Shown: positions 1 to 8,621 of the stretch, piece after piece
Position numbering within the stretch: the stretch's first letter is position 1
Layout of the letters: every line of letters starts with the position of its first letter
Assembly: GCA_910587945.1 (NCBI GenBank)
Contig: CAJUNI010000004.1
Coordinates: 22,812-61,772, forward strand
Direction of reading: 5' to 3'
DNA length: 38,961 bases
Source of the DNA: an uncultured Parvibacter sp.
GTDB taxonomy: Bacteria > Actinomycetota > Coriobacteriia > Coriobacteriales > Eggerthellaceae
Translations under genes and position numbers: made by a program
The notes under the pieces: generated by a model
The model's input: only the letters and a program-made list of their open reading frames with translations
What the model was told of the DNA's origin: nothing
The model's database searches: none

Positions 1-683
1 TCGGCAGCGTAGGCCAGAATGGACTCCGCAAAGCCCCACTCTTCATCGGCTTTGCCTGCATCGGTTAATTGCGGGCTGTGGCCCGTGGCATAGGCTTTGT
101 CGCGACCAGGATCGCTGGTGTCACCAACGCCGCCTTCAAATTCCATAACTAGTTTGCCGTCGCGCTCAATGATTTCAGTAAGCCAGTCGATCATGGCGCC
201 GGACTCATTGGCCCAAAGTTTTACCAGGTCATAGTCTACAAAGCCATTGGCATAGCGCACGATATCCTCGATGGCTTCCTTCTTATCGATGCGGAACTCA
301 GGGAACTCATCGAACGAAGCCACTTGGAGGTGAGAATCGATAGCGCCAATATCTTCACGCACGTTCTTGGGCGTGCCCTGACGATCAATACCCATAACCT
401 TAGCGCCATGCTCAGCCGCAGAAATCATGGCCGGGATACCGCCGGTACCAATACCTACAACCAGTACTTCGGTTTCGAGGGTCTCGGTGATATCGGACTC
501 TAAAACCTCAGGGGGCTCGCCCAACCAAGAGGGCGCGCCAAAATCCCCGCGACGCTCTTTAACCGGCGCTTCGGCGGCATAGCCTTTGCCACATCCGCTC
601 AACGTGCCTGCAGCCAAGCCGCTCAATGCCATGAGGCCGGCTCCCTGAAGGAAGCTGCGGCGGGAGAATCCATTACTGCTCAT
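1..683 (-). CDS. FAD-dependent flavoprotein reductase, Tat lipoprotein, N-terminal part only
   Basis: This is the first 227 codons of a gene that runs off the left edge. I read the start as the ATG at 683-681, which overlaps the end of the upstream cytochrome gene by 11 bp, so the two are translationally coupled. Residues 7-12 (SRRSFL) form a twin-arginine motif, followed by a hydrophobic stretch and a lipobox LSGC with Cys31, so the protein is probably exported folded and lipid-anchored. Around residue 65 a beta strand followed by GIGTGG is the dinucleotide-binding loop of the FAD-dependent fumarate reductase/flavocytochrome family. In Eggerthellaceae such proteins reduce small organic acceptors (fumarate, urocanate, cinnamates, drugs) using electrons from a partner cytochrome. 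The substrate-binding and catalytic residues lie beyond the window, so the acceptor cannot be told. Confidence 0.88.
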   Translation of the reverse strand, partial: MSSNGFSRRSFLQGAGLMALSGLAAGTLSGCGKGYAAEAPVKERRGDFGAPSWLGEPPEVLESDITETLETEVLVVGIGTGGIPAMISAAEHGAKVMGIDRQGTPKNVREDIGAIDSHLQVASFDEFPEFRIDKKEAIEDIVRYANGFVDYDLVKLWANESGAMIDWLTEIIERDGKLVMEFEGGVGDTSDPGRDKAYATGHSPQLTDAGKADEEWGFAESILAYAA

Positions 684-1362
684 TGGGGGCCTCCCATCCT
701 TCCGGTAAGGTTAAGTTGTGACACTCGTTGCAGACCAGCACATTGGCTTCGTGGATGCCGTGGCAATCGCCACACTCTAAAGCCAGGTCCTGATGGCTGG
801 AATGGGGGTTGTACTTGGCGTCGTTGCCTGCAAAGCCCCAGAGGTTTTCGGTGATTTCCTGGTAGCTGTCGCCCAGCTCGTGATGGCAGCCGCTCTTGGC
901 GCAGAACTGCTCAGTGGCAAATTCCTTGCCGGTGGCCAGCATGGTGCCGTCATCGGTCATGGGGTAGTTATCCGACACCCAAGCCATAACCTCAGAAATC
1001 TGAGTAGTGAGCTCGGCGTCGTGACACTTGAGGCACGTGACATCATCGTTGGCGTGAGCCGTGATGCCCAAGTGCGGATCCCCAGAGGTGTAGGTTTCTA
1101 CGTAGTAGTCCATGGGGCTGTGGCAAATCGCGTTACAGAAACTCGGCTGCTCGTGCCATACCCAAAAGCCTGCGCCGGCCACCACCACGATGGCTACCAC
1201 AACACCCACAATGGTCCAGCGCTTCTTGGACTTCCGCTTTGCTTGCGGCGTACCTGGCTCAGTGCCACCGGGGGCAGCGGCGCCCGGGTCAGCGGCAGCT
1301 GACTGGATGGGATCGGGCGACTGAGATGACTCGGTCGTCGGATCCAGTTTGTTCTCTGACAT
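673..1362 (-). CDS. membrane-anchored multihaem c-type cytochrome (NapC/NirT/NrfH-like)
   Basis: A 229-residue protein with a charged, Pro/Ala-rich cytoplasmic N-terminus (1-48), one membrane helix (about 49-69) and an exported haem domain. Haem-attachment motifs are CNAICH (76-81, three residues between the cysteines), CLKCH (110-114), CAKSGCHH (154-161, four residues between), CGDCH (197-201) and CNECH (211-215). Five motifs are therefore visible, two with expanded spacing. NapC/NirT/NrfH-type proteins take electrons from menaquinol and pass them to a periplasmic or exocellular reductase. The overlap with the downstream Tat flavoprotein makes that the likely partner. The start has a strong purine-rich ribosome site (GGGAGAAGGGGA). 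A 17-bp palindrome lies about 75 bp upstream and may be its operator. Confidence 0.9.
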   Translation of the reverse strand: MSENKLDPTTESSQSPDPIQSAAADPGAAAPGGTEPGTPQAKRKSKKRWTIVGVVVAIVVVAGAGFWVWHEQPSFCNAICHSPMDYYVETYTSGDPHLGITAHANDDVTCLKCHDAELTTQISEVMAWVSDNYPMTDDGTMLATGKEFATEQFCAKSGCHHELGDSYQEITENLWGFAGNDAKYNPHSSHQDLALECGDCHGIHEANVLVCNECHNLTLPEGWEAPNEQ

Positions 1363-1437
1363 TCCCCTTCTCCCTTCCCTTAGATTTCGGTGTCAGAATC
1401 TGGCATCTACTATGGACCCGAAGCCCTATAAAGGCTA

Positions 1438-1454
1438 TTACCCTCGGAGGGTAA
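1438..1454. promoter_or_regulatory. 17-bp perfect palindrome, candidate operator of the reductase pair
   Basis: TTACCCTCGGAGGGTAA is a perfect inverted repeat around the G at 1446. On the minus strand it sits just downstream of a TTAACA sequence that could act as a -35 element for the cytochrome gene, so a bound dimeric regulator would cover the promoter spacer. Promoter assignment is weak: the possible -10 (TAATAG) matches the consensus poorly. No regulator gene is next to it. Confidence 0.45.
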
Positions 1455-1612
1455 ACTTGTTAAAACCCCAGTTCAGCGAAGGGGTGAGAGTGGAGGAGAA
1501 AAGAGTATTTGGTTGGAGGGAAACCGGCCTTGGAAAGGGATGCGGAAGCGTGCAGAAGGAAGGGAATGGGCGTTTTCGACCCGCTGCAGAGGAAGAGATT
1601 GGACTGTCCGCG

Positions 1613-1648
1613 CACACTCAAGACAGGGTGCGAAACGGTTTGAGTGTG
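1613..1648 (-). terminator. hairpin after the ATP-grasp gene, possible terminator
   Basis: CACACTCAA (1613-1621) pairs perfectly with TTGAGTGTG (1640-1648) across an 18-nt loop. It begins five bases past the stop codon of the minus-strand ATP-grasp gene. There is no T tract, so it is either a weak or factor-assisted terminator or an mRNA 3' end stabiliser. The rest of the gap between 1363 and 1652 shows only the palindrome at 1438 and purine-rich sequence. Confidence 0.4.
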
Positions 1649-1652
1649 GGCC

Positions 1653-3146
1653 TTAGGCCTTCGGTTCAACCCAAAGGACGGGAGTTACCAAGCCTGCTCG
1701 GGCAGAGCCAATTACTTGCTCGGGCCCTTGGCGTAAGTAGGTGCCGCCGAAATCGCCGCAATGGGAGAAGAGCCCCAAAAGGTTTCCGAAGGGCTGAGGA
1801 GAGGCGGTGAAATCTTCAGGGTTTCCGTAGAGAGGAATGGCGGGAGTGACCTCGGGAGCCACAAACTCTTGGACAAGGTAGGGGGAGGGTCCGGGGTTTG
1901 TGAGACATTGATCGATGAGTTGATTCCAGGCAGGGAGGCTACATTCTTTGCCCGCTGTGACATTCTTGGAGGCATACCAATCGGTGGGTTTCAGGACCCA
2001 CTGCTCGGGATGACTGCGCACTGCTTCTAGGTCCAGAGAAGGGTCGTCAAGAAATGCTGTAAAGGGAATGTGGGCGGTGATAAACGCTTGTTCTTCCGGG
2101 GTGAGGAATTCCAAGGTGGCGGGCTGACGCAGGAGTGCGAAGAGTTGCTTGTCGTGAACGATTTGGGTGGCGAAAGAGCCTGCCATGAGTACTTTTTCGG
2201 CAGCGATGGCAGCAATGAAGTTCTGGACCTCATCCCAGTGCTCTAAGAGGTCTACCACAATGCAAAAGCGCCAGAGGCAATCTAGAGCCACGTTACTGGG
2301 ACCTGCCAGCGCCTGGTTTCCCCAGAGGGTTTCGCCATCAAAGGTAAGTTCGCGTACATCGAAAACCGAGCAAGCGAATCCCGCTTTATTAAAAAGGGGA
2401 ACAAAGGCTTCGAGTTCGCCAATTTCTGGCTGGGGGCTATCAAGACAAACCACAATGCCAAGGTGGGGGCGCTTGGGGAGAGGGGCGGTTGGAGAAAGCT
2501 CGACGCCACGAGCCGCCAAGGCGGCCTTCATGAGGGCGGTAAAATGCCGAACCCACCCTTCAAACTGACGCTCCACGTCGTTGGTAACAGAATAGGCCTG
2601 GGTAAAACGCTGCCATGAGGGGGCTTGCTCTAGGGCATATAAGGCCTCCTTGGTTTCGTTCATGCCGCTCGAGGAGTCGGTGTTGAACTCGCAAAAAACA
2701 AAGCTGCCATCACTGTCGTGGTAGAGCATGTCAAATCGCGCCATGGGTAAGGGCTCTGGCAGCGGGTCGGGCAACGCCAGGAGTTCACGAACCCGAGGGT
2801 CAAAACGAAACTGAGCCGCATAGACAGGATCGGTGCGATAGCGCTCCATGACTTTGCGAAGAATCCCATAGGTGGTGTGGGCGATAGCGGCAAACCGTTC
2901 TTCTTCACTGGCATCATAACAGCGCGGCAGAAAATCAAAGGCAACGGGAGCGCCGTGATACCAGGCACTGCCTGCTTCCATAGCTTTCCAGGCACGCCGG
3001 CGTCCCGCCTCATCACCGTGGAGTGCTTCCACGCAGGTCAGATATTCCTGATCGTAGCGGTGAGGTCCGTCGAAAGTAGTGCAAACGTTGGCCTCACCTT
3101 GACGCGAGACATTGGCAGGTGATGAGGTGGGTAAAGGCGTGATCAT
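1653..3146 (-). CDS. glutathionylspermidine synthase-like ATP-grasp ligase
   Basis: The 497-residue product resembles the C-terminal synthetase half of glutathionylspermidine synthase and related carboxylate-amine ligases. The family uses ATP to make an acyl phosphate and join it to an amine. Visible family-like segments are the acidic EFN metal-binding stretch at 153-155, HDKQLF at 331-336, and the lysine-bearing strand LKPTDW at 385-390. There is no signal peptide or membrane segment, so it is cytoplasmic. The start lies 24 bp after the stop of the UvrA-like gene, so they are probably cotranscribed, although no strong ribosome site is seen. The real substrate is unknown: many gut bacteria carry such ligases without trypanothione chemistry. 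Cell-wall peptide or polyamine modification is possible. Confidence 0.72.
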   Translation of the reverse strand: MITPLPTSSPANVSRQGEANVCTTFDGPHRYDQEYLTCVEALHGDEAGRRRAWKAMEAGSAWYHGAPVAFDFLPRCYDASEEERFAAIAHTTYGILRKVMERYRTDPVYAAQFRFDPRVRELLALPDPLPEPLPMARFDMLYHDSDGSFVFCEFNTDSSSGMNETKEALYALEQAPSWQRFTQAYSVTNDVERQFEGWVRHFTALMKAALAARGVELSPTAPLPKRPHLGIVVCLDSPQPEIGELEAFVPLFNKAGFACSVFDVRELTFDGETLWGNQALAGPSNVALDCLWRFCIVVDLLEHWDEVQNFIAAIAAEKVLMAGSFATQIVHDKQLFALLRQPATLEFLTPEEQAFITAHIPFTAFLDDPSLDLEAVRSHPEQWVLKPTDWYASKNVTAGKECSLPAWNQLIDQCLTNPGPSPYLVQEFVAPEVTPAIPLYGNPEDFTASPQPFGNLLGLFSHCGDFGGTYLRQGPEQVIGSARAGLVTPVLWVEPKA

Positions 3147-3170
3147 AGAATGGATTCAGCTCACTTTCAG

Positions 3171-5717
3171 TTAGAGGTTCATTTCTTGTTTGAGGTAGGG
3201 GCCCGTTTTGCTTTGGGGATTCGCGCATAATCCTTCGGGCGTTCCTTCGCCCACAATCCTACCCCCAGCATCCCCACCACCAGGACCCATATCGATCAAA
3301 TAATCGGCGTTGGCAATCATGGCCAGGTCGTGTTCAATCACCAACACCGTGGCTCCATGATCAATGAGCCGCTGAAGCACATGAAGGAGGGTTTCTACAT
3401 CTAAGGGATGCAGTCCAATGGTGGGCTCGTCGAACACAAAGAGGGTGCCCGCTTGGCTGCGATGCATTTCGCTGGCCAGTTTGAGGCGCTGGGCTTCGCC
3501 ACCGGATAAGGCCGGCGTGGCCTCGCCTAGGGTGATATAACCCAGCCCTAAGTCTTTGAGGGTTTGCAACTTGCGCGAAGCTTTGGGTAGGCTGTCCCCA
3601 TAGGCAAGCAACTGATCCACCGTAAGTGCTAGCAGTTCGGGTAGGGACAAATCCTCAATACCCTCGGCTGATTCGAGCGGTAGGCGAATGGCGAAGGCTT
3701 TTGGTGCATAGCGAGAGCCTTGGCAATCGGGGCAGGGAATATCCACGTCTGGAAGGAATTGCACGTCGAGGGAAATGGAGCCCGTTCCATCACAGGTGGG
3801 ACAGCGTAGCGATCCGGTGTTATAGGAAAAGTCCGCGGCTTTCAAATGATGGGCCTTGGCAGCATCGCTTTTCCCGTAGAGTTTGCGCAGGTCATCAAGG
3901 ACGCCGGAGTAGGTGGCTACGGTGGAGCGTACATTTACGCCGATGGGTGTGGCGTCCACCAGATCAACGCGCTTGATAGTGGCAGGGTCTAAAGATTTAA
4001 CGGACGGCGGCAAGGGGTTCCCGGCGCTTAGGGCTTGCAATCCGGGAATGAGAGACTCCAATACCAGCGTCGTTTTGCCGGATCCTGAAACACCGGTGAC
4101 GGCGGTTAAGCGATTCACGGGGATATCAGCTTTTAGAGCTTGGACTGTATGAAGCGGATTGGACTCAAGATGAATGGTGCCATGGTCAAACATGGTGCCT
4201 TCATGGGCGCGACTGCGCGTGCGAATAGGATGGGTTCCAGCCAAAAACGGTCCAATACGCGAGGCGGGATCTTCCTCAATTTGAGCCACAGTTCCCTGGG
4301 CGATGACGCGACCACCGTCGGCACCCGATCCCGGACCGATTTCAATGATGGTGTTGGCGTGGCGCAAGACCTGCACGTCGTGGTCTACAAAGACGACGGA
4401 ATTGCCGTCGGCCAAAAGATCATCCATGACGCCGAGGAGTCCCTCTACGTTCGAAGGATGTAAGCCAATGGAGGGTTCATCCAAGACATAGAGCACACCG
4501 GTAGTGCGACTGCGTACGGCTCGAGCCAGTTGCACCCGCTGACGCTCACCGTTGGATAAGGTGGAGCTGGCGCGGTCAAGGGTGAGATAGCCGAGTCCCA
4601 GTTGATCGAGGCGCTGAATGGGCTCAGCTGTCTCGGCAATAATGGCGGCAGCCATGGCCTCCATTTCTGGTGGGAGTGTTGAGGATACCGTGGGGAGCCA
4701 GGCGGCCAGCTCATCGAGGGTCATGGCAGTGGCCTGAGCTAAATTGATAGCCCCAATGAGACTTGAACGGGCTTTTGCTGAAAGGCGCGTACCGTGACAG
4801 TCGGGACAGGTGTCTTCAATAAGGAACTTACGAAGACGAGCGAGTCCTTTTTCGTCTTTTACTTTTGAGAGAGCGTTTTCTACGGTGTAGGTGGCGTTGA
4901 AATAGGTGAAATCGAGCTCAGTCGCATTGGTGGAATTGGGGTTATAGATGATGTGCTTTTTCTCGGCCGGGCCATGGAGCACAATGTCTTTTTCTTCGGG
5001 AGTTAGATCTTTGTAAGGCACATCAATGCGAACCCCCATCTCTTTGGCCACTTGGGGCATGAGTTTCCACATCAACTGCCGCCAAGAGGCAACGGCGCCT
5101 TCTTCAAGGGTTAAGTTTGGATCCGCAATAAGCGAGGCCTCGTTTACTTTGCGCACAATGCCGGTTCCCCCGCAGGTAGGGCAGGCGCCCCGGCTGTTGA
5201 AGGCTAAATCTTCCGCGCCCGGGCCATAGAATTGAATACCACATTCAGGGCAGGTAAGGGGCTTTTCTGCGGCAACGTTGAGACTAGGGGGCACGTGATG
5301 GCCATTGGGACATTGGTGGCTCGCTAAGCGAGAAAACATCAGGCGAAGATAATTGAGCAGTTCGGTGGCAGTGCCGAAGGTGGAGTGCACGTCGGGCACA
5401 CCGGGGCGTTGGCGCAGGGCAATGGCGGCGGGAACGTGCAAGACCTCATCTACGGCCGCGCGCGTGGTTTGGCCGATGCGGCGCCGGGTGTAGGTAGAGA
5501 GAGCTTCGAGGTAGCGTCGACTGCCCTCAGCATAGAGGACGCCGAGCGCGAGCGAACTTTTCCCCGACCCTGAGACACCGGCAATACCTACCAACTCGTG
5601 GAGGGGCACATCCACATTGATGTTCTTGAGGTTATGAACGCGCGCTCCCCGCACTTCAATGAGGCGCGGTTCTTGGTAGGACTGAGAAGGTTCAGATGAA
5701 GGAGAAGAGGTGCTCAT
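3171..5717 (-). CDS. short UvrA-like ABC ATPase (UvrA2 / drug-resistance type)
   Basis: The product has 848 residues, about 100 shorter than canonical UvrA. It has both ATPase halves: Walker A at 47-55 (GVSGSGKSS) and 542-550 (GVSGSGKTT), signature motifs LSNGE (387-391) and LSGGE (737-741), and Walker B DEP at 413-415 and 763-765. Cysteine pairs at 179/182, 304/307, 639/642 and 662/665 mark the UvrA zinc modules. The shortened region between the first Walker A and signature fits class II UvrA, which usually lacks the UvrB-binding domain. UvrA2 proteins bind damaged or drug-modified DNA and are linked to tolerance of DNA-active compounds (DrrC type), rather than being the core excision repair subunit. 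The gene lies 17 bp after the broken glycosyltransferase and before the ATP-grasp gene. Confidence 0.85.
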   Translation of the reverse strand: MSTSSPSSEPSQSYQEPRLIEVRGARVHNLKNINVDVPLHELVGIAGVSGSGKSSLALGVLYAEGSRRYLEALSTYTRRRIGQTTRAAVDEVLHVPAAIALRQRPGVPDVHSTFGTATELLNYLRLMFSRLASHQCPNGHHVPPSLNVAAEKPLTCPECGIQFYGPGAEDLAFNSRGACPTCGGTGIVRKVNEASLIADPNLTLEEGAVASWRQLMWKLMPQVAKEMGVRIDVPYKDLTPEEKDIVLHGPAEKKHIIYNPNSTNATELDFTYFNATYTVENALSKVKDEKGLARLRKFLIEDTCPDCHGTRLSAKARSSLIGAINLAQATAMTLDELAAWLPTVSSTLPPEMEAMAAAIIAETAEPIQRLDQLGLGYLTLDRASSTLSNGERQRVQLARAVRSRTTGVLYVLDEPSIGLHPSNVEGLLGVMDDLLADGNSVVFVDHDVQVLRHANTIIEIGPGSGADGGRVIAQGTVAQIEEDPASRIGPFLAGTHPIRTRSRAHEGTMFDHGTIHLESNPLHTVQALKADIPVNRLTAVTGVSGSGKTTLVLESLIPGLQALSAGNPLPPSVKSLDPATIKRVDLVDATPIGVNVRSTVATYSGVLDDLRKLYGKSDAAKAHHLKAADFSYNTGSLRCPTCDGTGSISLDVQFLPDVDIPCPDCQGSRYAPKAFAIRLPLESAEGIEDLSLPELLALTVDQLLAYGDSLPKASRKLQTLKDLGLGYITLGEATPALSGGEAQRLKLASEMHRSQAGTLFVFDEPTIGLHPLDVETLLHVLQRLIDHGATVLVIEHDLAMIANADYLIDMGPGGGDAGGRIVGEGTPEGLCANPQSKTGPYLKQEMNL

Positions 5718-5734
5718 AGGTGGGATCCTTAGGG

Positions 5735-6876
5735 CTAGAGTCCGTAGGCTGCGTTATCGTCAGCAATGGCTTCTTCTAGCATAGCGGTAAAGCGTTGGGT
5801 GCACTGTTCAACGTGATCATCGGCTCCGGCAGCGGCATAGCGAGGACTCCATTGCTCAATTGCTTCGGGGTGGTCAATCCACCAGTCAATGAGAGATGCT
5901 ACGTGTTCTACGTCTCCGGCCTCAAAAAGGCTTTCGGGGCAAAGGGCAAACTGGGCCGGGGCGCTCATTTCGGCTTGGGCGATGATGGGGACACAGCCGC
6001 AGGCCATGGCTTCGATAACGCTTATGGCTTCGATGTCGGCGGTGGAGCCATGGAGGTAGAGCGGGCATTGCTGAAGCAGCGCGATCAAATCTTCCTGGGA
6101 GAGATAGTCAATGATAGGCACGTGGGCGAGCTTAGCTCCTTCGCGCTCGAGGTGGTGAAGTAAGGGTCCTTCGCCACAAATATGGAGTTGAATCTCGTCG
6201 CTATGAGCGCATTGGGCGATGGCTCGAATGAGGGTGGTTTGATCCTTTTCAGGAGACAACCGTCCTACCGTAACCAGATGAATGAGCCCGTCTGAAGCTT
6301 TCAAGGGTGCTGGCGCAGAAGCGGGATGAAACGCATCGGGTACCCCATTGGAAATCACGTGCAATTTTGCTTCATAGCCGTGATTCTTGAGCTGGGTGGC
6401 AATCATGGCACTGGGGCAGTGGATGTGGCGAATGTCTCCATAGAGCCAGGCGTGGAACAGATGATAGATGCCATCACAAATAAGCGGTGCGCTTCCCAGG
6501 TGGGCATTGTTGGTCACGTTTTCTGGCTGGAGATGGAAAGCGGCCGTAACGGGAACCTTATGGGCGCGCCCCCAGTCTCGGGCTTTTGTCCCAGAGCAAA
6601 GGGTAAAAAGATATGAATGACGTCCACGCCATCGAAGGCTTCATCAAAGACCGACTCATCGGGCGAAGCGAAGTGAAAATCGAGGCCCTCGGCCACAGGA
6701 GTTACCACCGGGATGTCGTGTTCAGGCGCGGCAAACCCGTCGGGTCCGGTGGCGCCAAAAGCAACGCAGCGCACCTCATGACCTTGGTCGCGTAGGGCTT
6801 GCGCATAGCGTTCGGCGGTGGCGGATGTTCCGTTGGAATGAACGCTCATATCATCCATAACGAAGGCAATTTTCAT
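5735..6876 (-). pseudogene. GT4-family glycosyltransferase interrupted by a one-base frameshift
   Basis: Two frames join into one glycosyltransferase of about 380 residues. The first frame (6876 to about 6585) starts MKIAFVMDD with the GT4 N-terminal Rossmann fold and ends in ...FALGQK. The second frame resumes as ARDWGRAHKVP and continues through VGRLSPEKD, GEGPLL and the EAISVIEAM donor-binding motif (E-x7-E type) to 5735. Adding one G near 6580-6587 (AAGCCC to AAGGCCC on the coding strand) restores the frame. A downstream GTG at 6517 could start a C-terminal fragment, but without the acceptor domain it should be inactive. The family moves a sugar from a nucleotide donor to a lipid or glycan acceptor in the cytoplasm. 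The start has a good ribosome site (AGGAG). The break may be real or a sequencing error. Confidence 0.8.
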
Positions 6877-6972
6877 GGGTTTCTCCTCTTTAGAAGCGGG
6901 GTGCTCCGTTCACTTCATGATGCCATTCTGACGAGAGGAGCTTTGCGAATTTCGGGAGGTGAAACGTGGGCG

Positions 6973-7001
6973 TTAGCAAGGGGGATAATCTCAGTCATAA
7001 T
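6973..7001 (+). promoter_or_regulatory. candidate promoter of the aldo/keto reductase gene
   Basis: TTAGCA (6973-6978) and CATAAT (6996-7001) are 17 bp apart, a reasonable sigma-70-type pair, ending 59 bp before the ATG at 7061. It lies in the 184-bp gap between two divergent genes. Confidence 0.45.
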
Positions 7002-7060
7002 AGAGATAAGAAGGGAACGGTCGCTCGCGCAACGGGTGAGCAAAACGCAAGGAGAGAATC

Positions 7061-8200
7061 ATGGCTGAAAGCAGAGCAACAACCGGGATTGACGAATCTA
7101 TCGGGCTTCTCGGGTTTGGCTGCATGCGACTACCTAAAACTGAGGGAGTCATTGATATTGAACAAACCTGCGCCATGGTCGATGCGTTTTTGGCGGCAGG
7201 ATTCAATTATTTCGATACCGCGTGGAGTTATGACGGAAGCGAAGAGGCGGTGGGCAAGGCCTTGGTGGCTCGGTATCCGCGCGAGCGCTATTTGTTGGCT
7301 ACGAAGCTCGCTCCCTGGGCGGCGGATATGGATGCCGAAAAAGTGCGAGCTCAGTTTGATCAGTCCTTGGCTCGAACCGGGGTTGAGTACTTCGACTTCT
7401 ATCTCTTGCATAACTATGGGCAGAATCGCTCGGCCCGTTTTGACGAGTACGATGTGTGGTCCTTTGCTCAAGAAAAGAAGGCGGAAGGAAAAGTGCGCCA
7501 TGTGGGCATATCGGCTCACTGTTCTGCGGAAGAGCTTGATGCCATGCTTACCGCCCACCCTGAGATGGAATTTGTGCAGCTGCAAATCAACTACGCTGAC
7601 TGGGAGAGCCCCACGATTCAGGCGCGAGCGTGCTATGAAGTGGCGCGTCGCCATCAAAAGCCGGTGATTGTGATGGAGCCCGTAAAGGGTGGCATGCTGG
7701 CGACTCCGCCAGAGGCGGTGGCATCCTTGCTTGAACAGGCCGAACCGGGTTCTACGCCAGCGTCTTGGGCCTTGCGTTATGCTGCGAGCCTCGAGGGGGT
7801 TCTGACCGTGCTCTCTGGGATGAGTAGCTTGGAGCAGGTGGAAGAAAACTGCCGCGTGTTGGGCAACTTTCAGGGGGTGAGCGACGCCGAGCGTGCTTGT
7901 TTACAAGAGGCCGAGGCCACGCTTAAGTCCTTGGATTTGATCCCCTGTACTGCCTGTGGCTATTGCGTCAAAGTTTGTCCGGAGACCATCGCGATACCCC
8001 AGATTTTTGACGCCCTCAACCACTACACGCTCTATCACAATCTGAAGCGGGCCCAAGGGTTGATGCACTATGACATTGCAGCTCATGATGCTAAGGGTGC
8101 TGAGGCCTGTATCTTCTGCGGTGCCTGCGTGGAGGTGTGCCCGCAGTCCATTCCGGTACGCGGCGAGCTCGTCCATTGTCGGGAGGTGCTTGGGGACTAA
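7061..8200 (+). CDS. aldo/keto reductase with C-terminal ferredoxin-type 4Fe-4S domain
   Basis: The 379-residue product has an N-terminal TIM-barrel aldo/keto reductase. The catalytic tetrad is visible as Asp52, Tyr57, Lys82 and His117. Two 4Fe-4S motifs follow near the C-terminus: CTACGYCVKVCP (from 296) and CIFCGACVEVCP (from 350). This architecture is common in anaerobes and is annotated as ferredoxin-linked aldo/keto reductase; it likely couples carbonyl reduction or oxidation to low-potential electron transfer. Substrate unknown. The start is supported by an AAGGAGAG ribosome site, and the gene is monocistronic: a terminator follows. Confidence 0.9.
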   Translation: MAESRATTGIDESIGLLGFGCMRLPKTEGVIDIEQTCAMVDAFLAAGFNYFDTAWSYDGSEEAVGKALVARYPRERYLLATKLAPWAADMDAEKVRAQFDQSLARTGVEYFDFYLLHNYGQNRSARFDEYDVWSFAQEKKAEGKVRHVGISAHCSAEELDAMLTAHPEMEFVQLQINYADWESPTIQARACYEVARRHQKPVIVMEPVKGGMLATPPEAVASLLEQAEPGSTPASWALRYAASLEGVLTVLSGMSSLEQVEENCRVLGNFQGVSDAERACLQEAEATLKSLDLIPCTACGYCVKVCPETIAIPQIFDALNHYTLYHNLKRAQGLMHYDIAAHDAKGAEACIFCGACVEVCPQSIPVRGELVHCREVLGD

Positions 8201-8218
8201 CGGACCTGCACCTACAAA

Positions 8219-8260
8219 AACGCCCCCGCAACGAGTTTTAGGACTCATTGTGGGGGCGTT
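8219..8260. terminator. strong bidirectional intrinsic terminator
   Basis: A 17-bp stem (8219-8235 with 8244-8260, two G-T wobbles) with an 8-nt loop lies 19 bp after the aldo/keto reductase stop. It is flanked by A5 on the left and T residues on the right. Confidence 0.85.
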
Positions 8261-8303
8261 TGTCGTATTGATGTTCTGCCTCTAAGACTCACGCCTACTA
8301 TAT

Positions 8304-8579
8304 GTCATCGGAAACGCTCCACTCAGAAGCTTCGCAGCCCTCATTCCGCATTTCCGATGACTCTGATGCACTTACTGGCTGTCATCGGAAACACTTCACT
8401 CAGAAGCTACGCAGCCTTCGTTCCGCGCTTCCGATGCCATTGCAACGTCTTATGTTTGCCATCAAAAATGCTTCGTTCAGAAGCTTCGCAGCCTTCACTC
8501 CGCATTTCCGATGACATAGCCGCCCCCGGAAACGCTTCATTCAGAAGCTTCGCAGCCCTCATTCCGCGTTTCCGATGGC
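8304..8579. repeat. four 58-bp palindromic repeat elements
   Basis: Near-identical 58-bp units lie at 8304-8361, 8381-8438, 8458-8515 and 8522-8579. The first two starts are 77 bp apart, as are the second and third; the last gap is shorter. Each unit begins like GTCATCGGAAAYGC and ends with its near reverse complement, giving a 14-bp stem, and holds the conserved centre TCAGAAGCTTCGCAGCC. Bases in stems vary but pairing is largely kept in units 1, 2 and 4; unit 3 is weaker. The array fills the convergent gap between the reductase and the carboxypeptidase. No gene is supported in 8201-8621. Confidence 0.85.
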
Positions 8580-8621
8580 AGGAATGTCATGGAGCTCCGG
8601 GTGGGAGTTAGACGGATGCAG

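Noticed and set aside
6578..6590. Programmed ribosomal frameshift in the glycosyltransferase
   Set aside because: A -1 slip would restore the frame, but no proper X XXY YYZ heptamer or downstream stimulatory structure is evident; mutation or sequencing error is simpler.
6966..7667. Plus-strand frame overlapping the aldo/keto reductase
   Set aside because: The peptide is Arg/Trp/Ser-rich and domainless, while the overlapping frame has the full catalytic tetrad and iron-sulfur motifs.
8304..8579. CRISPR array
   Set aside because: Units are 58 bp, longer than typical repeats, with gaps of only 6-19 bp that are too short to be spacers, and there are no cas genes.
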